Shown: positions 21,016 through 30,191, counted from the first letter of the stretch. The stretch: 35,545 nt of DNA from Halobacteriales archaeon QS_9_68_17 (GCA_003023565.1 PXSA01000023.1:1-35545); one strand, 5' to 3'. A program made the numbers and translations. Notes: generated from the letters alone by a model not told the origin.

Positions 21016-22518
21016 ATGACTGTTCTCGTCACCGGTGCCGACGGCTACGTCGGTTGGCCGACCGCTCTCAGACTGGCGCGACGACTCGACGAGCGGGTCG
21101 TCGGCGTGGACAACCTCGCGCGGCGCGACTGGGTGGAGGACACGGGCAGCGTCTCCGCCGTCCCCATCCACGACGCCGAGCGCCGCTTCGGCGCCGAGCC
21201 GGATCTGAGCTTCGCCGACGCCGACCTCGCCGACAGCGACGCGGTGAAGCGACTGCTAAACGTCCACGAGCCCCACACCGTCGTCCACGCGGCGGCTCAG
21301 CCGAGCGCGCCCTACTCCCAGATCAACGGCGAGCGCGCGCTGTACACCCAGCGAAACAACCTCTCGATGAACGTGAACCTGCTCCACGGCCTGAAGGAGG
21401 CCGGTCTGGAGGACACACACTTCATCGAGACGACGACGACCGGCGTCTACGGCGCGCCCGAGTTCCCCATCCCGGAGGGCGGGTCCACGATGGAGAATCG
21501 GGGCGAGTCCGACGAAGTGCCGTTCCCCGCGATGGGCGGCTCGTGGTACCACGTCACCAAGTCCTTCGACAACGCGAACGCGCGCCTCGCGAACACGCAG
21601 TGGGGCCAGCCCGTCAGCGACGTCCGCACCGCCATCGTCTACGGGACCGAGACCGAGGAGACGAAGGAACTCGAACTGCCGACGCGGTTCGACTTCGACT
21701 ACTACTTCGGCACCGTCGTCAACCGCTTCTGCGCGCAGGCGGTCGCGGGTTATCCGCTCACCGTCTACGGCAAGGGCGAGCAGCGAAAGCCGATGGTCGG
21801 CCTCCGCGACACCGTCGAGAGCCTCGCGACGCTGGTCGAGCGCGGCCACGACGGCGGGGTCGTCGAGTCCTCGGACTCGGAGGCTCGTCAGCCGGAGTCT
21901 GACGGTGGCGTCGACGTGTACAATCAGGTGACCCGCCCGGTCGCTATCGTCGAACTCGCGGAGACGATCCAGGAGGTCGGCGAGGAGTTCGACCTCGACG
22001 TCGGGATCACGCACGTCGAGAACCCGCGCGACGAGGACGAGGAACACGAGATGCGGATGGAAAACGAGAAATACGACGACCTGGTCGGCGAACCGCAGTC
22101 GCTGGAGGCGGGCATCCGCGACGTGCTGGCGACGCTGACCCGCTTACGGGGGGCGCGGGCTACGTCGGGAGCGCCCTGCTACCGGTGCTCCGCGAGGAGG
22201 GCCACGCGGTCACGCTCCTCGACGACTTCTCGCTGTCCTCGCCGCGGAACCTGGTCGACGCGCCGGCCGTGGAGTTCGTCCGGGGCGACGTCCGCGACGA
22301 GCAACCGATCCGGGAGGCGATGGAGGGAGTCGACGCCGTCATCCACCTCGCGGCGGTCACCGGCGCGGCCAAGACCCACGACATCCCGGAGCGGACCTTC
22401 GACAGCAACCTCGGCGGGACCGAGACCGTCCTCGCCGCCGCCGAGGACGGGGGCGTCGAGCGCGTCGTCCTCGCCAGTTCCTGCAACGTGTACGGCGAGA
22501 CCTACGAGACGGACCTGA
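21016..22518 (+). CDS. UDP-sulfoquinovose-synthase-like NAD-dependent epimerase (3' end runs out of frame)
   Basis: The first 375 residues are an extended SDR resembling SqdB/Agl3. Seen are the Rossmann loop TGADGYVGWPTALRLARR, HAAAQPSAPYSQINGERALY, the active-site segment ETTTTGVYGAPEFPIPEGG and SWYHVTKSFDNA (YxxxK). RTAIVYGTETEETKE, YGKGEQRKPMV and YNQVTRPVAIVELAE also fit. In this family the enzyme makes UDP-sulfoquinovose from UDP-glucose and sulfite; a related sugar is possible. The homologous part ends at IRDVLATLTR (near 22140). The frame then continues to 22518 through the next gene in the wrong frame, as an Arg/Ser-rich tail, so the natural stop is missing. It is under TrmB-type operator 2. 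Confidence 0.85.
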   Translation: MTVLVTGADGYVGWPTALRLARRLDERVVGVDNLARRDWVEDTGSVSAVPIHDAERRFGAEPDLSFADADLADSDAVKRLLNVHEPHTVVHAAAQPSAPYSQINGERALYTQRNNLSMNVNLLHGLKEAGLEDTHFIETTTTGVYGAPEFPIPEGGSTMENRGESDEVPFPAMGGSWYHVTKSFDNANARLANTQWGQPVSDVRTAIVYGTETEETKELELPTRFDFDYYFGTVVNRFCAQAVAGYPLTVYGKGEQRKPMVGLRDTVESLATLVERGHDGGVVESSDSEARQPESDGGVDVYNQVTRPVAIVELAETIQEVGEEFDLDVGITHVENPRDEDEEHEMRMENEKYDDLVGEPQSLEAGIRDVLATLTRLRGARATSGAPCYRCSARRATRSRSSTTSRCPRRGTWSTRRPWSSSGATSATSNRSGRRWRESTPSSTSRRSPARPRPTTSRSGPSTATSAGPRPSSPPPRTGASSASSSPVPATCTARPTRRT

Positions 22519-23021
22519 CCGAGTCCTCGCCGACCGACCCGGGGAACCCGTACGCCGAGTCGAAGCTCGCGGCGGAGGAGGCCTGCTTCGACGCGGGCGT
22601 GGAGACGGTCGCGCTCCGGCTGGCGACCAACTACGGCTGGAGCCCCGGCGTCCGGTTCAACCTCGTCGTCAACGCCTTCGTGTTCCGCGCGGTGATGGAC
22701 GAGCCGCTGACCGTCTACGGCGACGGGTCGAACTGGCGGCCGTTCCTCCACGTGCAGGACGCGGCCCGCGCGTTCTCGGCCGCGCTCGACTGGCCCGCGG
22801 GCGTGTACAACGTCGGGGAGGGCAACTACCGTATCGAGGAGGTCGCGGCGACCGTCGCCGACGTGGTCGGCAAGCCCGTCGAGACCGACTACCTCGAAGA
22901 CGAGGACCCCGGGCCGTCCTACAGCGTGACGTTCGACCGGGTGGCGAACCGCGACTTCGTCCCCGAGTACGGCCTCCGTGACGGGATCCGCGACCTGCGG
23001 AGCCGATTCGAGTCACGATGA
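22143..23021 (+). pseudogene. NAD-dependent epimerase/dehydratase with lost 5' end
   Basis: This extended SDR begins, in frame, with LTGGAGYVGSALLPVL, then LLDDFSLSSPRNLV, HLAAVTGAAKTHDI, SCNVYGETYETDL and the catalytic YAESK, followed by LRLATNYGWSPGVRFN, YGDGSNWRPFLHVQD and YNVGEGNYRIEEV. The first strand and start codon (usually MxxLLVTGG) are absent. No ATG or GTG exists in frame between 22023 and the glycine motif, and the first one afterwards is GTG 22185, which would drop the NAD loop. The junction with the preceding gene shows loss of that gene's stop as well. Either a small deletion fused the two, or an indel at the G6 run 22148-22153 is a sequencing error. The rest of the domain is intact, so decay, if real, is recent. 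Confidence 0.7.
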
Positions 23022-23094
23022 CGCCAGCAGAGTCCGCCGAACACGGAATGACGGCGACCGAACACCTTTCCGATCCCACATTGAGAGACAAGAC

Positions 23095-24039
23095 ATGACA
23101 GAAACGAACACCGTAGGCGTGACCGGGGCCGCCGGCTACATCGGCTCCCGCGTCGCGAAGATCCTCCAGGACGAAGGCCACGAGGTGGTCCCCGTCGACG
23201 ACTTCTCGGAGGGAACCGTCGAGGAGATAGACGGCAAAGCGGTCGAGGACGTCGACGTCCGCGACCGCGACGCCCTCCGGTCGGCGCTTTCCGGCGTCGA
23301 CGCCGTGCTGCATCTCGCCGCCGTCAGCGGCGTGCCGGCCTGCGAGGACGACCCGGAACACGCGTTCGACGTGAACGTCGGCGGCACGGAGAACGCCGCC
23401 TGGCTCTGCCGGGAGTGGGGCGTGCCGCTCGTCTTCCCGTGTAGCATGGCCACTGTCGGCGACCCCGTCGAGTTCCCCATCTCGGCCGACCACCCGCGAC
23501 GGCCGCTCAACTTCTATGGCCGGAGCAAAGCGCTCTCCGAGGACGACGTCCACCAGTTGGCCGAGGGCGAGTTCCCCGCGCACGTGTACATCAAGTCGAA
23601 CCTCTACGGCCACCACGAACTCGGCGGGCAGACGGTCGGCAAGAACACGGTCATCAACGTCTTCGTCGACAAGGCCCTGAACGGGGAGCCGCTGACCGTC
23701 CACGAGCCGGGGACGCAGGCGCGGGACTTCATCCACGTCACGGACGTAGCTCGCGCGTACGCGCTCTCGCTCGACGAACTCGTCGGGAGCGAGGACGGCG
23801 CGACGACGTTCACGCTGGCCAGCGGCGACGACCGGAGCGTCCTCGACATCGCGGAGGTCGTCCAGGGGATCGTCGCCGAGGAGCGCGGGCGGGAGGTCCC
23901 GATCGAGATGGTCGAGAACCCGCGCGAGAGCGAGACGGAAGTGAGCGACTTCACCGTCGACACCGCGGAGGCCGCCGACGCGATCGGGTTCGAACCGAGG
24001 TACGACATCGAACGCGCGGTCAGGGAGATGGTACGATGA
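23095..24039 (+). CDS. NAD-dependent epimerase/dehydratase (UDP-glucose 4-epimerase-like)
   Basis: This intact 314-residue extended SDR begins MTETNTVGVTGAAGYIGSRV (NAD loop GAAGYIG). It continues with VPVDDFSEGTVEEI, HLAAVSGVPACEDDP, FPCSMATVGDPVEFP and the catalytic NFYGRSKALSED (YxxxK). The substrate region has SNLYGHHELGGQTVGKNTV and EPGTQARDFIHVTDVA, typical of sugar-nucleotide epimerases and dehydratases. Exact sugar specificity is unknown. CTTTCC at about 23066 is 29 nt before ATG 23095, so the start is supported; the frame is open upstream to 22978. Its end overlaps the next start by 4 nt (ATGA), so it is coupled to the nucleotidyltransferases. Confidence 0.88.
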   Translation: MTETNTVGVTGAAGYIGSRVAKILQDEGHEVVPVDDFSEGTVEEIDGKAVEDVDVRDRDALRSALSGVDAVLHLAAVSGVPACEDDPEHAFDVNVGGTENAAWLCREWGVPLVFPCSMATVGDPVEFPISADHPRRPLNFYGRSKALSEDDVHQLAEGEFPAHVYIKSNLYGHHELGGQTVGKNTVINVFVDKALNGEPLTVHEPGTQARDFIHVTDVARAYALSLDELVGSEDGATTFTLASGDDRSVLDIAEVVQGIVAEERGREVPIEMVENPRESETEVSDFTVDTAEAADAIGFEPRYDIERAVREMVR

Positions 24040-25253
24040 AGGCCGTCGTCGTCGCCGCCGGCGAGGGGACGCGGATGCGCCCGCTCACCGCCGAGCGGCC
24101 GAAACCGATGCTCCCGGTCGCCGGCACGCCGATGCTCGAACGCGTGATGAGCGCCTGTGAGGGGGTCGTCGACGGCTACGTCCTCGTCGTCGGCTACCGC
24201 GCCGACGCGATCCGCGAGCACGTCGGCGAGGAGTTCCGCGGGCTCCCGGTCGGCTACGTCGAACAGGACGAACAGCTCGGCACGGCCCACGCCATCGGCC
24301 GCGCCGAGGAACACGTCGACGAGCGCTTCCTCGCGCTGAACGGCGACGTGGTCTTCGACCCGCAACTCGTCGAACAGCTCGCCGAGACGGGGACCACCGC
24401 CATCGCGACGATGCGGGTGGACGACCCCACGTCGTACGGCGTTGTCGGCACGGACGACGCCGGTGACGGCCGTCCGCGTGCGACGAGCATCGTCGAGAAG
24501 CCGGACGCCCCGCCGTCGAACCTCGTCAACCTCGGCCTGTACGCGTTCGACCCCGTGATCTTCGACTCCATCGAGCGCACCGGGATGAGCCAGCGCGGCG
24601 AGTACGAGATCACGGAGTCGCTGGAGACGCTGCTCTCCGACGACCACCCGGTCGCCGTCGTCGAACACGACGGCCGGTGGCTGGACGTCGGCCGCCCGTG
24701 GGAGCTTCTCGACGCCACGGAGGCCGAACTGGAGGGCCTCGAACCCCGCGTCGCGGGCGAGGTGGAGGAGCGAGCGACGCTGAAAGGCTCCGTCGCGGTC
24801 GAGGAGGGCGCGCGCGTCCGCGACGGCGCGTACGTCGAAGGCCCCGTCGTGATCCGGTCCGGCGCTGACGTGGGACCGAACGCGTACGTGCGCGGCGCGA
24901 CGGTGATCGGGCCGGACGTCCGGGTCGGCAACGCCGTCGAGGTGAAGAACTCGGTCCTGATGGAAGGGGCCTCCGCCGGCCACCTCTCGTACGTCGGCGA
25001 CTCCGTGGTCGGCCGCGAGGCGAACCTCGGGGCCGGGACGACGGTCGCCAACCTCCGTCACGACGACGAGAACGTCCGGATGGACGTGAAAGGCAACCGC
25101 GTCGACACCGGTCGCCGGAAGCTCGGCGTCGTCCTCGCGGACGGCGTGAAGACGGGCATCAACACCAGCCTCAACGCCGGCACGAAGCTCGGCGACGGGG
25201 CGATGACGCGCCCCGGTGAGAGCGTGATGGAGGACCGAGGTGAGTCGCTATGA
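24036..25253 (+). CDS. glmU: Bifunctional sugar-1-phosphate nucleotidylyltransferase/acetyltransferase (GlmU-like) 1
   Basis: This 405-residue protein starts with the pyrophosphorylase signature KAVVVAAGEGTRMRPLTAER and KPMLPVAGTPML. It contains LNGDVVFD (metal Asp), IVEKPDAPPSNLVNLG and WLDVGRPWELLDA. From about residue 240 a left-handed beta helix of hexapeptide repeats follows (GARVRDGAYVEGPVVI and on), with the archaeal GlmU-like C-terminus VANLRHDDENVRMD and VKTGINTSLNAG. Archaeal homologues of this form make UDP-GlcNAc from GlcN-1-P, combining acetyl and uridylyl transfer. It overlaps the previous gene and the following paralogue by 4 nt each, so it lies in a tightly coupled operon ending with glmS. 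Confidence 0.88.
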   Translation: MKAVVVAAGEGTRMRPLTAERPKPMLPVAGTPMLERVMSACEGVVDGYVLVVGYRADAIREHVGEEFRGLPVGYVEQDEQLGTAHAIGRAEEHVDERFLALNGDVVFDPQLVEQLAETGTTAIATMRVDDPTSYGVVGTDDAGDGRPRATSIVEKPDAPPSNLVNLGLYAFDPVIFDSIERTGMSQRGEYEITESLETLLSDDHPVAVVEHDGRWLDVGRPWELLDATEAELEGLEPRVAGEVEERATLKGSVAVEEGARVRDGAYVEGPVVIRSGADVGPNAYVRGATVIGPDVRVGNAVEVKNSVLMEGASAGHLSYVGDSVVGREANLGAGTTVANLRHDDENVRMDVKGNRVDTGRRKLGVVLADGVKTGINTSLNAGTKLGDGAMTRPGESVMEDRGESL

Positions 25254-26416
25254 AGGCGGTCGTCCTCGCGGCCGGCGAAGGGCAACGGCTCGAACCGCTG
25301 ACGAACCTGCGGCCCAAGCCGATGGTGCCTATCGCGAACCAGCCGCTGCTGGAGTACGTCATCGACTCCGTCTCGGACGCCGGCATCGACGAGATACTGC
25401 TGGTCGTCGGCTACAAGCGCGAGCGGATCCAGACGTACTTCGGGGACGGTCACCGCTGGGGCGTCGACATCGAGTACGCCGTCCAGGAGAAACAGCTCGG
25501 CACCGGCCACGCGGTGTTGCAGGCAGAGGACCACGTGGACGACGAGTTCCTCGTGCTCAACGGCGACCGGATCATCACCGCCGACCTCGTCGAGCAACTG
25601 GTCGAGAAGCGCCGGGACACGGCGGAGACGGTGATGGCCGCCACCCGCGCGGACGACCCGTCGGAGTACGGCGTCGTCACGCTGGACGGTGACCGCGTCA
25701 CCGGGATCACGGAGAAGCCCCGGGCGACGACGGCCCCGTCGGACATCGTCAACGCCGGCGTCTACGCCTTCGACCAGTCCGTGTTCGACGCGATCCGCGA
25801 CATCAACCCCGACCCGACGGGCGAACTGGCCCTGACCGCGGCCATCGAGCGCCACCTCGACGACGAACCCGTTCGGGCGGTGCGCTACCGCGGCCTCTGG
25901 GTCGACGTCTCCTACCTGTGGGACGTCACCGCGGTCACCGCGCAGGTCCTCGACGAACTCGACGACCCGATCCAGAACGGCGTCGCCGACGAGGGGGCGC
26001 AGGTCGCGGACGACGTCCGGACCGGGTCGGACACGCGGGTCGGCGCGAACGCGACCGTCAGGCGGGGGTCGGCGCTCGGGAACAACGTCACGGTCGGCGC
26101 GAACGCCGTCCTGTCGAACGTCGTCGCCTTCGACGACGCGACCATCGGCGACGGCGCGGTCCTGAACGACTGCATCGTCGCGGAGAACGCGACGGTCGGG
26201 CCGAACACGACGGTGCCCGGCGGGCCGGCGGACGTGGTGGTCGACGGCACGTGCTGCGAGTCGGTCGACCTCGGCGCGGTCGTCGGCGACAACGCGTCGG
26301 TCGGCGGCGGGTCCGTCCTCGTCGGCGGCACCGTCATCGGCGACGGCGCGACGGTACAGGACGGCGTGACTGTCTCGGGGCGCGTCCCGACGGACGCGGA
26401 AGTGCGGAGGGGGTAA
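25250..26416 (+). CDS. Sugar-1-phosphate nucleotidylyltransferase with hexapeptide domain (GlmU-like) 2
   Basis: This 388-residue paralogue of the preceding gene has KAVVLAAGEGQRLEPLTNLR and KPMVPIANQPLL, then EKQLGTGHAVLQAEDHV, LNGDRIIT, ITEKPRATTAPSDIV and GLWVDVSYLWDVTAV. The left-handed beta helix (about 245-385) has clear hexapeptides (VRRGSALGNNVTVGANAVLS). It lacks the C-terminal NLRHDDENV-type acetyltransferase signature of gene 1 and carries CCESVDLGAVVGDNASVGG instead. It may therefore be a pure nucleotidylyltransferase or use another sugar. It overlaps gene 1 by 4 nt and is followed by glmS after 2 nt. Confidence 0.85.
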   Translation: MKAVVLAAGEGQRLEPLTNLRPKPMVPIANQPLLEYVIDSVSDAGIDEILLVVGYKRERIQTYFGDGHRWGVDIEYAVQEKQLGTGHAVLQAEDHVDDEFLVLNGDRIITADLVEQLVEKRRDTAETVMAATRADDPSEYGVVTLDGDRVTGITEKPRATTAPSDIVNAGVYAFDQSVFDAIRDINPDPTGELALTAAIERHLDDEPVRAVRYRGLWVDVSYLWDVTAVTAQVLDELDDPIQNGVADEGAQVADDVRTGSDTRVGANATVRRGSALGNNVTVGANAVLSNVVAFDDATIGDGAVLNDCIVAENATVGPNTTVPGGPADVVVDGTCCESVDLGAVVGDNASVGGGSVLVGGTVIGDGATVQDGVTVSGRVPTDAEVRRG

Positions 26417-26418
26417 TC

Positions 26419-28215
26419 ATGTGTGGAATCATCGGCTACAACGGCACGAAATCGCCGCTCTCGGTCGTCGCGACGGGGCTGAAGAACCTGGAGTACCGCG
26501 GCTACGACTCCGCGGGCATCGCGCTGAGCGACGGCGGCATCGAGGTGTACAAACAGGAGGGAGAGATAGACGACCTCGAACTCCCCGAATCGACGGACGC
26601 CGCCTGCGGCATCGGCCACACCCGCTGGTCGACTCACGGCGAGCCGACGGACGCGAACGCGCACCCCCACACGGACTGTCCGGGGCGGATCGCGGTCGTC
26701 CACAACGGGATCATCGAGAACTACGACGCTCTCAAGGACGACCTCTCCGACCACGAGTTCACCAGCGAGACGGACACGGAGGTCATCCCGCACCTCCTCG
26801 AAGAGGTGTACGACGGCGAGGACCTGGTCGGCGCGGTGCAGGCTGTTGCCCCCCGGCTGGAGGGGAGCTACGCGTTCGCGGTGACCGCCGCCGACTCCGA
26901 CGGCATGGTCGCCGCGCGGATGGACAGCCCGCTCGTCGTCGGTCACGGCGAGGACGGTAACTTCGTCGCCAGCGACGTGACGGCGTTCCTCGAACACACC
27001 CGCGAGGTGTCGTATCTCGAAGACGGCGACGTGGTCTCGGTCACCGCCGACGGCGTCACGGTCCACGACGCCGAGGGGACCGCCGATCGTCCCGTCCAGA
27101 CAGTCGACTGGGAGGCCGACGCCGCCGAAAAGGGCGGCTACGACCACTACATGCTCAAAGAGATCCACGAGCAACCGCGGTCGCTCCGGCAGACGCTGTC
27201 CGGTCGTGTCGACGCGGTCGACGGCGACGTCGACCTCGACCTCGATATGCCGGAGCAGTACCTCCAGTCGGTCACGGAGATCCAGATCGTCGCCTGCGGC
27301 ACGTCCTACCACGCCGGGCTCTACGCGAAGCAGCTGGTCGAGGACCTCGCGAACGTCCGCGCTTCCGTCCACGTCGCCAGCGAGTACGAGTTCAACGGCG
27401 GCCGCGACCCGTGGCGAACGCTCGTGCTCGCCGTCACGCAGAGCGGCGAGACCGCGGACACGCTCTCGGCGATGCGCGAGGCGGCCCGCGCCGGCGCGCG
27501 GACGCTCGCGGTCACCAACACCGTCGGGAGCACGGCCGCCCGCGAGGCCGACGACGTGGTCTACATCCGCGCTGGCCCGGAGATCGGCGTCGCCGCGACG
27601 AAGACGTTCGCGGCGCAGGTGACGACGCTCTCGCTGCTGTCCGTCTTCCTCGGACGCGAGCGCGGCAGGCTATCGGCCGACGAGGCGAGCGAGCTACTGG
27701 AGAACGCCCGGGGTCTTCCCGGCGCGATCCAGCAGATACTCGACGTCGAGGACGACATCAAAGGGGTCGCGGAGGAGTACGTCGACGGCGACGCCTTCTT
27801 CTTCATCGGCCGGAAGCTGGGCTGTCCGGTCGCGCTGGAGGGGGCGCTCAAACTGAAGGAGATATCCTACGCCCACGCCGAGGGGTTCGCCGCGGGCGAA
27901 CTGAAACACGGGACGCTCGCGCTGGTGACGCCGGACACCCCGGTGCTCGCCGTCCTCACCGAGGGGGCGACCCCGCAGGCGACGCTCAACAACGTGAAGG
28001 AAGTCGAGTCCCGCGGCGCGCCGGTGATCGGCGTCTCATCCTACGACCCCGCCGAGAAGTACCTCGACGCCGCCTTCGAGGTGCCCGACCTGGGCCGTCT
28101 CGAACCACTGCTGGCGAACATCTACCTGCAGCTGTTCGCCTACCACGTCGCGAAGCTGAAGGGCCGCTCCATCGACAAGCCGCGGAACCTCGCGAAAAGC
28201 GTCACGGTGGAGTAA
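26419..28215 (+). CDS. glmS: Glutamine--fructose-6-phosphate aminotransferase (isomerizing)
   Basis: This 598-residue enzyme makes glucosamine-6-phosphate from fructose-6-phosphate and glutamine, the entry step to UDP-GlcNAc. Cys2 of MCGIIGY is the N-terminal nucleophile; LEYRGYDSAGIAL, GIGHTRWSTHGEPTDANAHP and VVHNGIIENYDALK complete the glutaminase domain. Two SIS domains follow: IVACGTSYHAGLYAK with TQSGETADTLSAMREA, then GRKLGCPVALEGALKLKEIS and HAEGFAAGELKHGTLALV. The C-terminus DKPRNLAKSVTVE is the canonical ending. ATG 26419 starts 2 nt after the preceding stop; the frame is open upstream but only this start gives the required N-terminal Cys. It is the last gene of the plus-strand operon. 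Confidence 0.98.
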   Translation: MCGIIGYNGTKSPLSVVATGLKNLEYRGYDSAGIALSDGGIEVYKQEGEIDDLELPESTDAACGIGHTRWSTHGEPTDANAHPHTDCPGRIAVVHNGIIENYDALKDDLSDHEFTSETDTEVIPHLLEEVYDGEDLVGAVQAVAPRLEGSYAFAVTAADSDGMVAARMDSPLVVGHGEDGNFVASDVTAFLEHTREVSYLEDGDVVSVTADGVTVHDAEGTADRPVQTVDWEADAAEKGGYDHYMLKEIHEQPRSLRQTLSGRVDAVDGDVDLDLDMPEQYLQSVTEIQIVACGTSYHAGLYAKQLVEDLANVRASVHVASEYEFNGGRDPWRTLVLAVTQSGETADTLSAMREAARAGARTLAVTNTVGSTAAREADDVVYIRAGPEIGVAATKTFAAQVTTLSLLSVFLGRERGRLSADEASELLENARGLPGAIQQILDVEDDIKGVAEEYVDGDAFFFIGRKLGCPVALEGALKLKEISYAHAEGFAAGELKHGTLALVTPDTPVLAVLTEGATPQATLNNVKEVESRGAPVIGVSSYDPAEKYLDAAFEVPDLGRLEPLLANIYLQLFAYHVAKLKGRSIDKPRNLAKSVTVE

Positions 28216-28242
28216 CGCGTCCGATTTCTCCTCGTCCCACAG

Positions 28243-28836
28243 TTACGGGCGGAGCGCGGACGCGATCTCTCCCTCGTACCGCCGGAGTTCCGCTACCGTG
28301 GCGTAGTGCTCCCGCCCATCGACGGGGGTGTCCCGCCAGGGTGCCCACGGGAACGTCTCGACGTTCTGCGCCTCCGCGAATCCGATCACCTCGGCGAGGA
28401 GGGACCTCGTCGCCCGATACAGTTCGTCGCGCAGGACTCTGTACGTCCGACCGCCGATCGCGTTTCCGCCGAGGTCTTTCATCGTCACGTCGAGGGCTCC
28501 GCCGTCGTCGACGGCCGTCCAGTGAACGTAAGCACAGCTCCGCACACCGCACGGGCAACAGAACGGTTCGCCGGCGTACTCTCCGGCGGTTTCGAGCGCT
28601 CGAACGACCTCGTACTGCGCTCTCGCCGTGTCGACCACGTCGAACGTCGCGGGGAGCTTGTTAGTGTGTGTCAGTTCCGTCCCGTCGAGGTAGAGACGAA
28701 CCGTTCCGTGGACGGTCCCGCCGTAATTCATCGTGTAGCCTTCGAAATCCTCGCCGGCCACGACGTGGTTTGGGTCCTCCGTCTCGAACGCGACCGACTC
28801 GACCCGTGTCGGATCTTCCGACGCGTCGTCGCTCAT
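28243..28836 (-). CDS. Uncharacterised protein with a Cys cluster
   Basis: This 197-residue acidic protein belongs to no family I recognise. It contains YTMNYGGTVHGTVRLYLDGT, a Cys cluster CCPCGVRSCAYVHW near residues 93-106, LRDELYRATRSLLAEVIGFA and FPWAPWRDTPVDGREHYATV. The cluster and nearby His suggest metal binding, but this is inference. There are no membrane segments. It lies 46 nt downstream of aglM on the same strand and is convergent with glmS. The relation to glycan synthesis is unclear. Confidence 0.65.
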   Translation of the reverse strand: MSDDASEDPTRVESVAFETEDPNHVVAGEDFEGYTMNYGGTVHGTVRLYLDGTELTHTNKLPATFDVVDTARAQYEVVRALETAGEYAGEPFCCPCGVRSCAYVHWTAVDDGGALDVTMKDLGGNAIGGRTYRVLRDELYRATRSLLAEVIGFAEAQNVETFPWAPWRDTPVDGREHYATVAELRRYEGEIASALRP

Positions 28837-28882
28837 CGAGCGGCCTCCTTCGTGTCGTCGCTCGTCGGACGGAGCCGCTGTC

Positions 28883-30136
28883 TCACCACGTCAGCCCCTC
28901 GTACGCGTCCAGTTCGGCCGTGTCCACGTCGACCCGGCGGCCGTCGATCAGCACTTTGCGGGCCATCCCCGAGAAGTCGAGGTCCGAGAACTCCGGCCAC
29001 TCGGTCGCGACCATCGCGGCGTCGGCCCCGTCGAGCGCCGCCTCGGCGGACGCGGCGTAGCGCACGTCGGGGTAGCTCTCGCGGGCGTTCTCCGTGGCGA
29101 CGGGGTCGTAGGCGACGACGTCCGCGCGGCGCTCTTGCAGGTGACCGATAAGGTCCATCGCCCGAGAGCCGCGGACGTCGTCGGTGTCGGGCTTGAACGC
29201 CACGCCGAGGACGGCGACGCGCGCTTCCTCGGGGTCGACGTGTTCCGCGAGCAGGTCCACCATCCGGCGAGGCTGGAGGTCGTTGACCGAGACGACGGCG
29301 TCCAGCAGTTCCGGCTCGTACCCCCGCTCGCGGGCGAGCGCCCGCACCGCGTCGACGTCTTTCGGGAAGCAGGACCCGCCCCAGCCGAGGCCGGAGCGGA
29401 GGAACTCGGCCGAGATGCGGTCGTCGAGACCGACGGCGTCGAACACGTCGTACGCGTCGACGCCGAGTTCCTTGCAGACGTTGCCGAGCTCGTTCACCAG
29501 CGACACCTTCGAGGCGAGCATCGTGTTGTTGGCGTACTTGATCATCTCGGCCCCGCGCAGGCCGGTGTCGACGACGGTCGTCCGCTCGCGGAGGTCGGCG
29601 TAGAGGTCGCGGAGCAGGTCCCGTACCCACGCCTGCTCGGATCCGACGACGACCTTGTCCGGGTCGAGGAAGTCGTCGACCGCGGTGCTCATCCGCAGGA
29701 ACTCGGGGTTCATCCCGAGGCCGATGTCCTCGCCGACGGTCTCGCCGGATGCCTGCTCGACGGCTGGACCGACCACCTCGTCCGTCGTCCCCGGCACGAC
29801 CGTGCTCTTGACGACGACGGCGTGGCGGCCGTCCTTGGCGGCGAGCGCGTCGCCGAGCGCCGCCGCGCCGGCCTCCATCACCGCGAGGTCGATGCTGCCG
29901 TCCTCCTGTGAGGGCGTCGGCAGGCAGAGCAAAGTGAGGTCGGTGTCGACGACTTCGTCGTAGTCGGTCGTGGCGCGCAGGCGGTCGCCGGCGTTCCGCC
30001 CGATCCGTTCCTGCAGTCCCTCCTCGTGGATCGGTGCCTCGCCGTCGTTGATCGTCGCCACGACGTCCTCGTCGATGTCGACGTTCACTACCTCGTGGCC
30101 GAGGTCGGCGAGGCAGGGGGCGGCGAGAACGTTCAT
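28883..30136 (-). CDS. aglM: UDP-glucose 6-dehydrogenase, AglM type, lacking the N-terminal glycine loop
   Basis: This 417-residue member oxidises UDP-glucose to UDP-glucuronate for N-glycan synthesis. Clear family parts are CLADLGHEVVNVDIDEDVV, PIHEEGLQERIG, VVVKSTVVPGTTDE, MNPEFLRMSTAVDDFLDPDK, GAEMIKYANNTMLASKVSLV, the catalytic Cys in GLGWGGSCFPKD, and VLGVAFKPDTDDVRGSRAMD. The N-terminus reads MNVLAAPCLADLGHEV, where homologues have about 12 more residues containing GSGYVGTT. The NAD-binding loop is thus missing, and no other frame upstream supplies it. Either a short in-frame deletion inactivated NAD binding or the sequence is misassembled. It follows aglF after 55 nt on the same strand. 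Confidence 0.85.
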   Translation of the reverse strand: MNVLAAPCLADLGHEVVNVDIDEDVVATINDGEAPIHEEGLQERIGRNAGDRLRATTDYDEVVDTDLTLLCLPTPSQEDGSIDLAVMEAGAAALGDALAAKDGRHAVVVKSTVVPGTTDEVVGPAVEQASGETVGEDIGLGMNPEFLRMSTAVDDFLDPDKVVVGSEQAWVRDLLRDLYADLRERTTVVDTGLRGAEMIKYANNTMLASKVSLVNELGNVCKELGVDAYDVFDAVGLDDRISAEFLRSGLGWGGSCFPKDVDAVRALARERGYEPELLDAVVSVNDLQPRRMVDLLAEHVDPEEARVAVLGVAFKPDTDDVRGSRAMDLIGHLQERRADVVAYDPVATENARESYPDVRYAASAEAALDGADAAMVATEWPEFSDLDFSGMARKVLIDGRRVDVDTAELDAYEGLTW

Positions 30137-30191
30137 ACCCGGTGTCTCGGGAGGAACCGGTTTGTGATTTCCGGTCCGGCGACCCCCCGGC

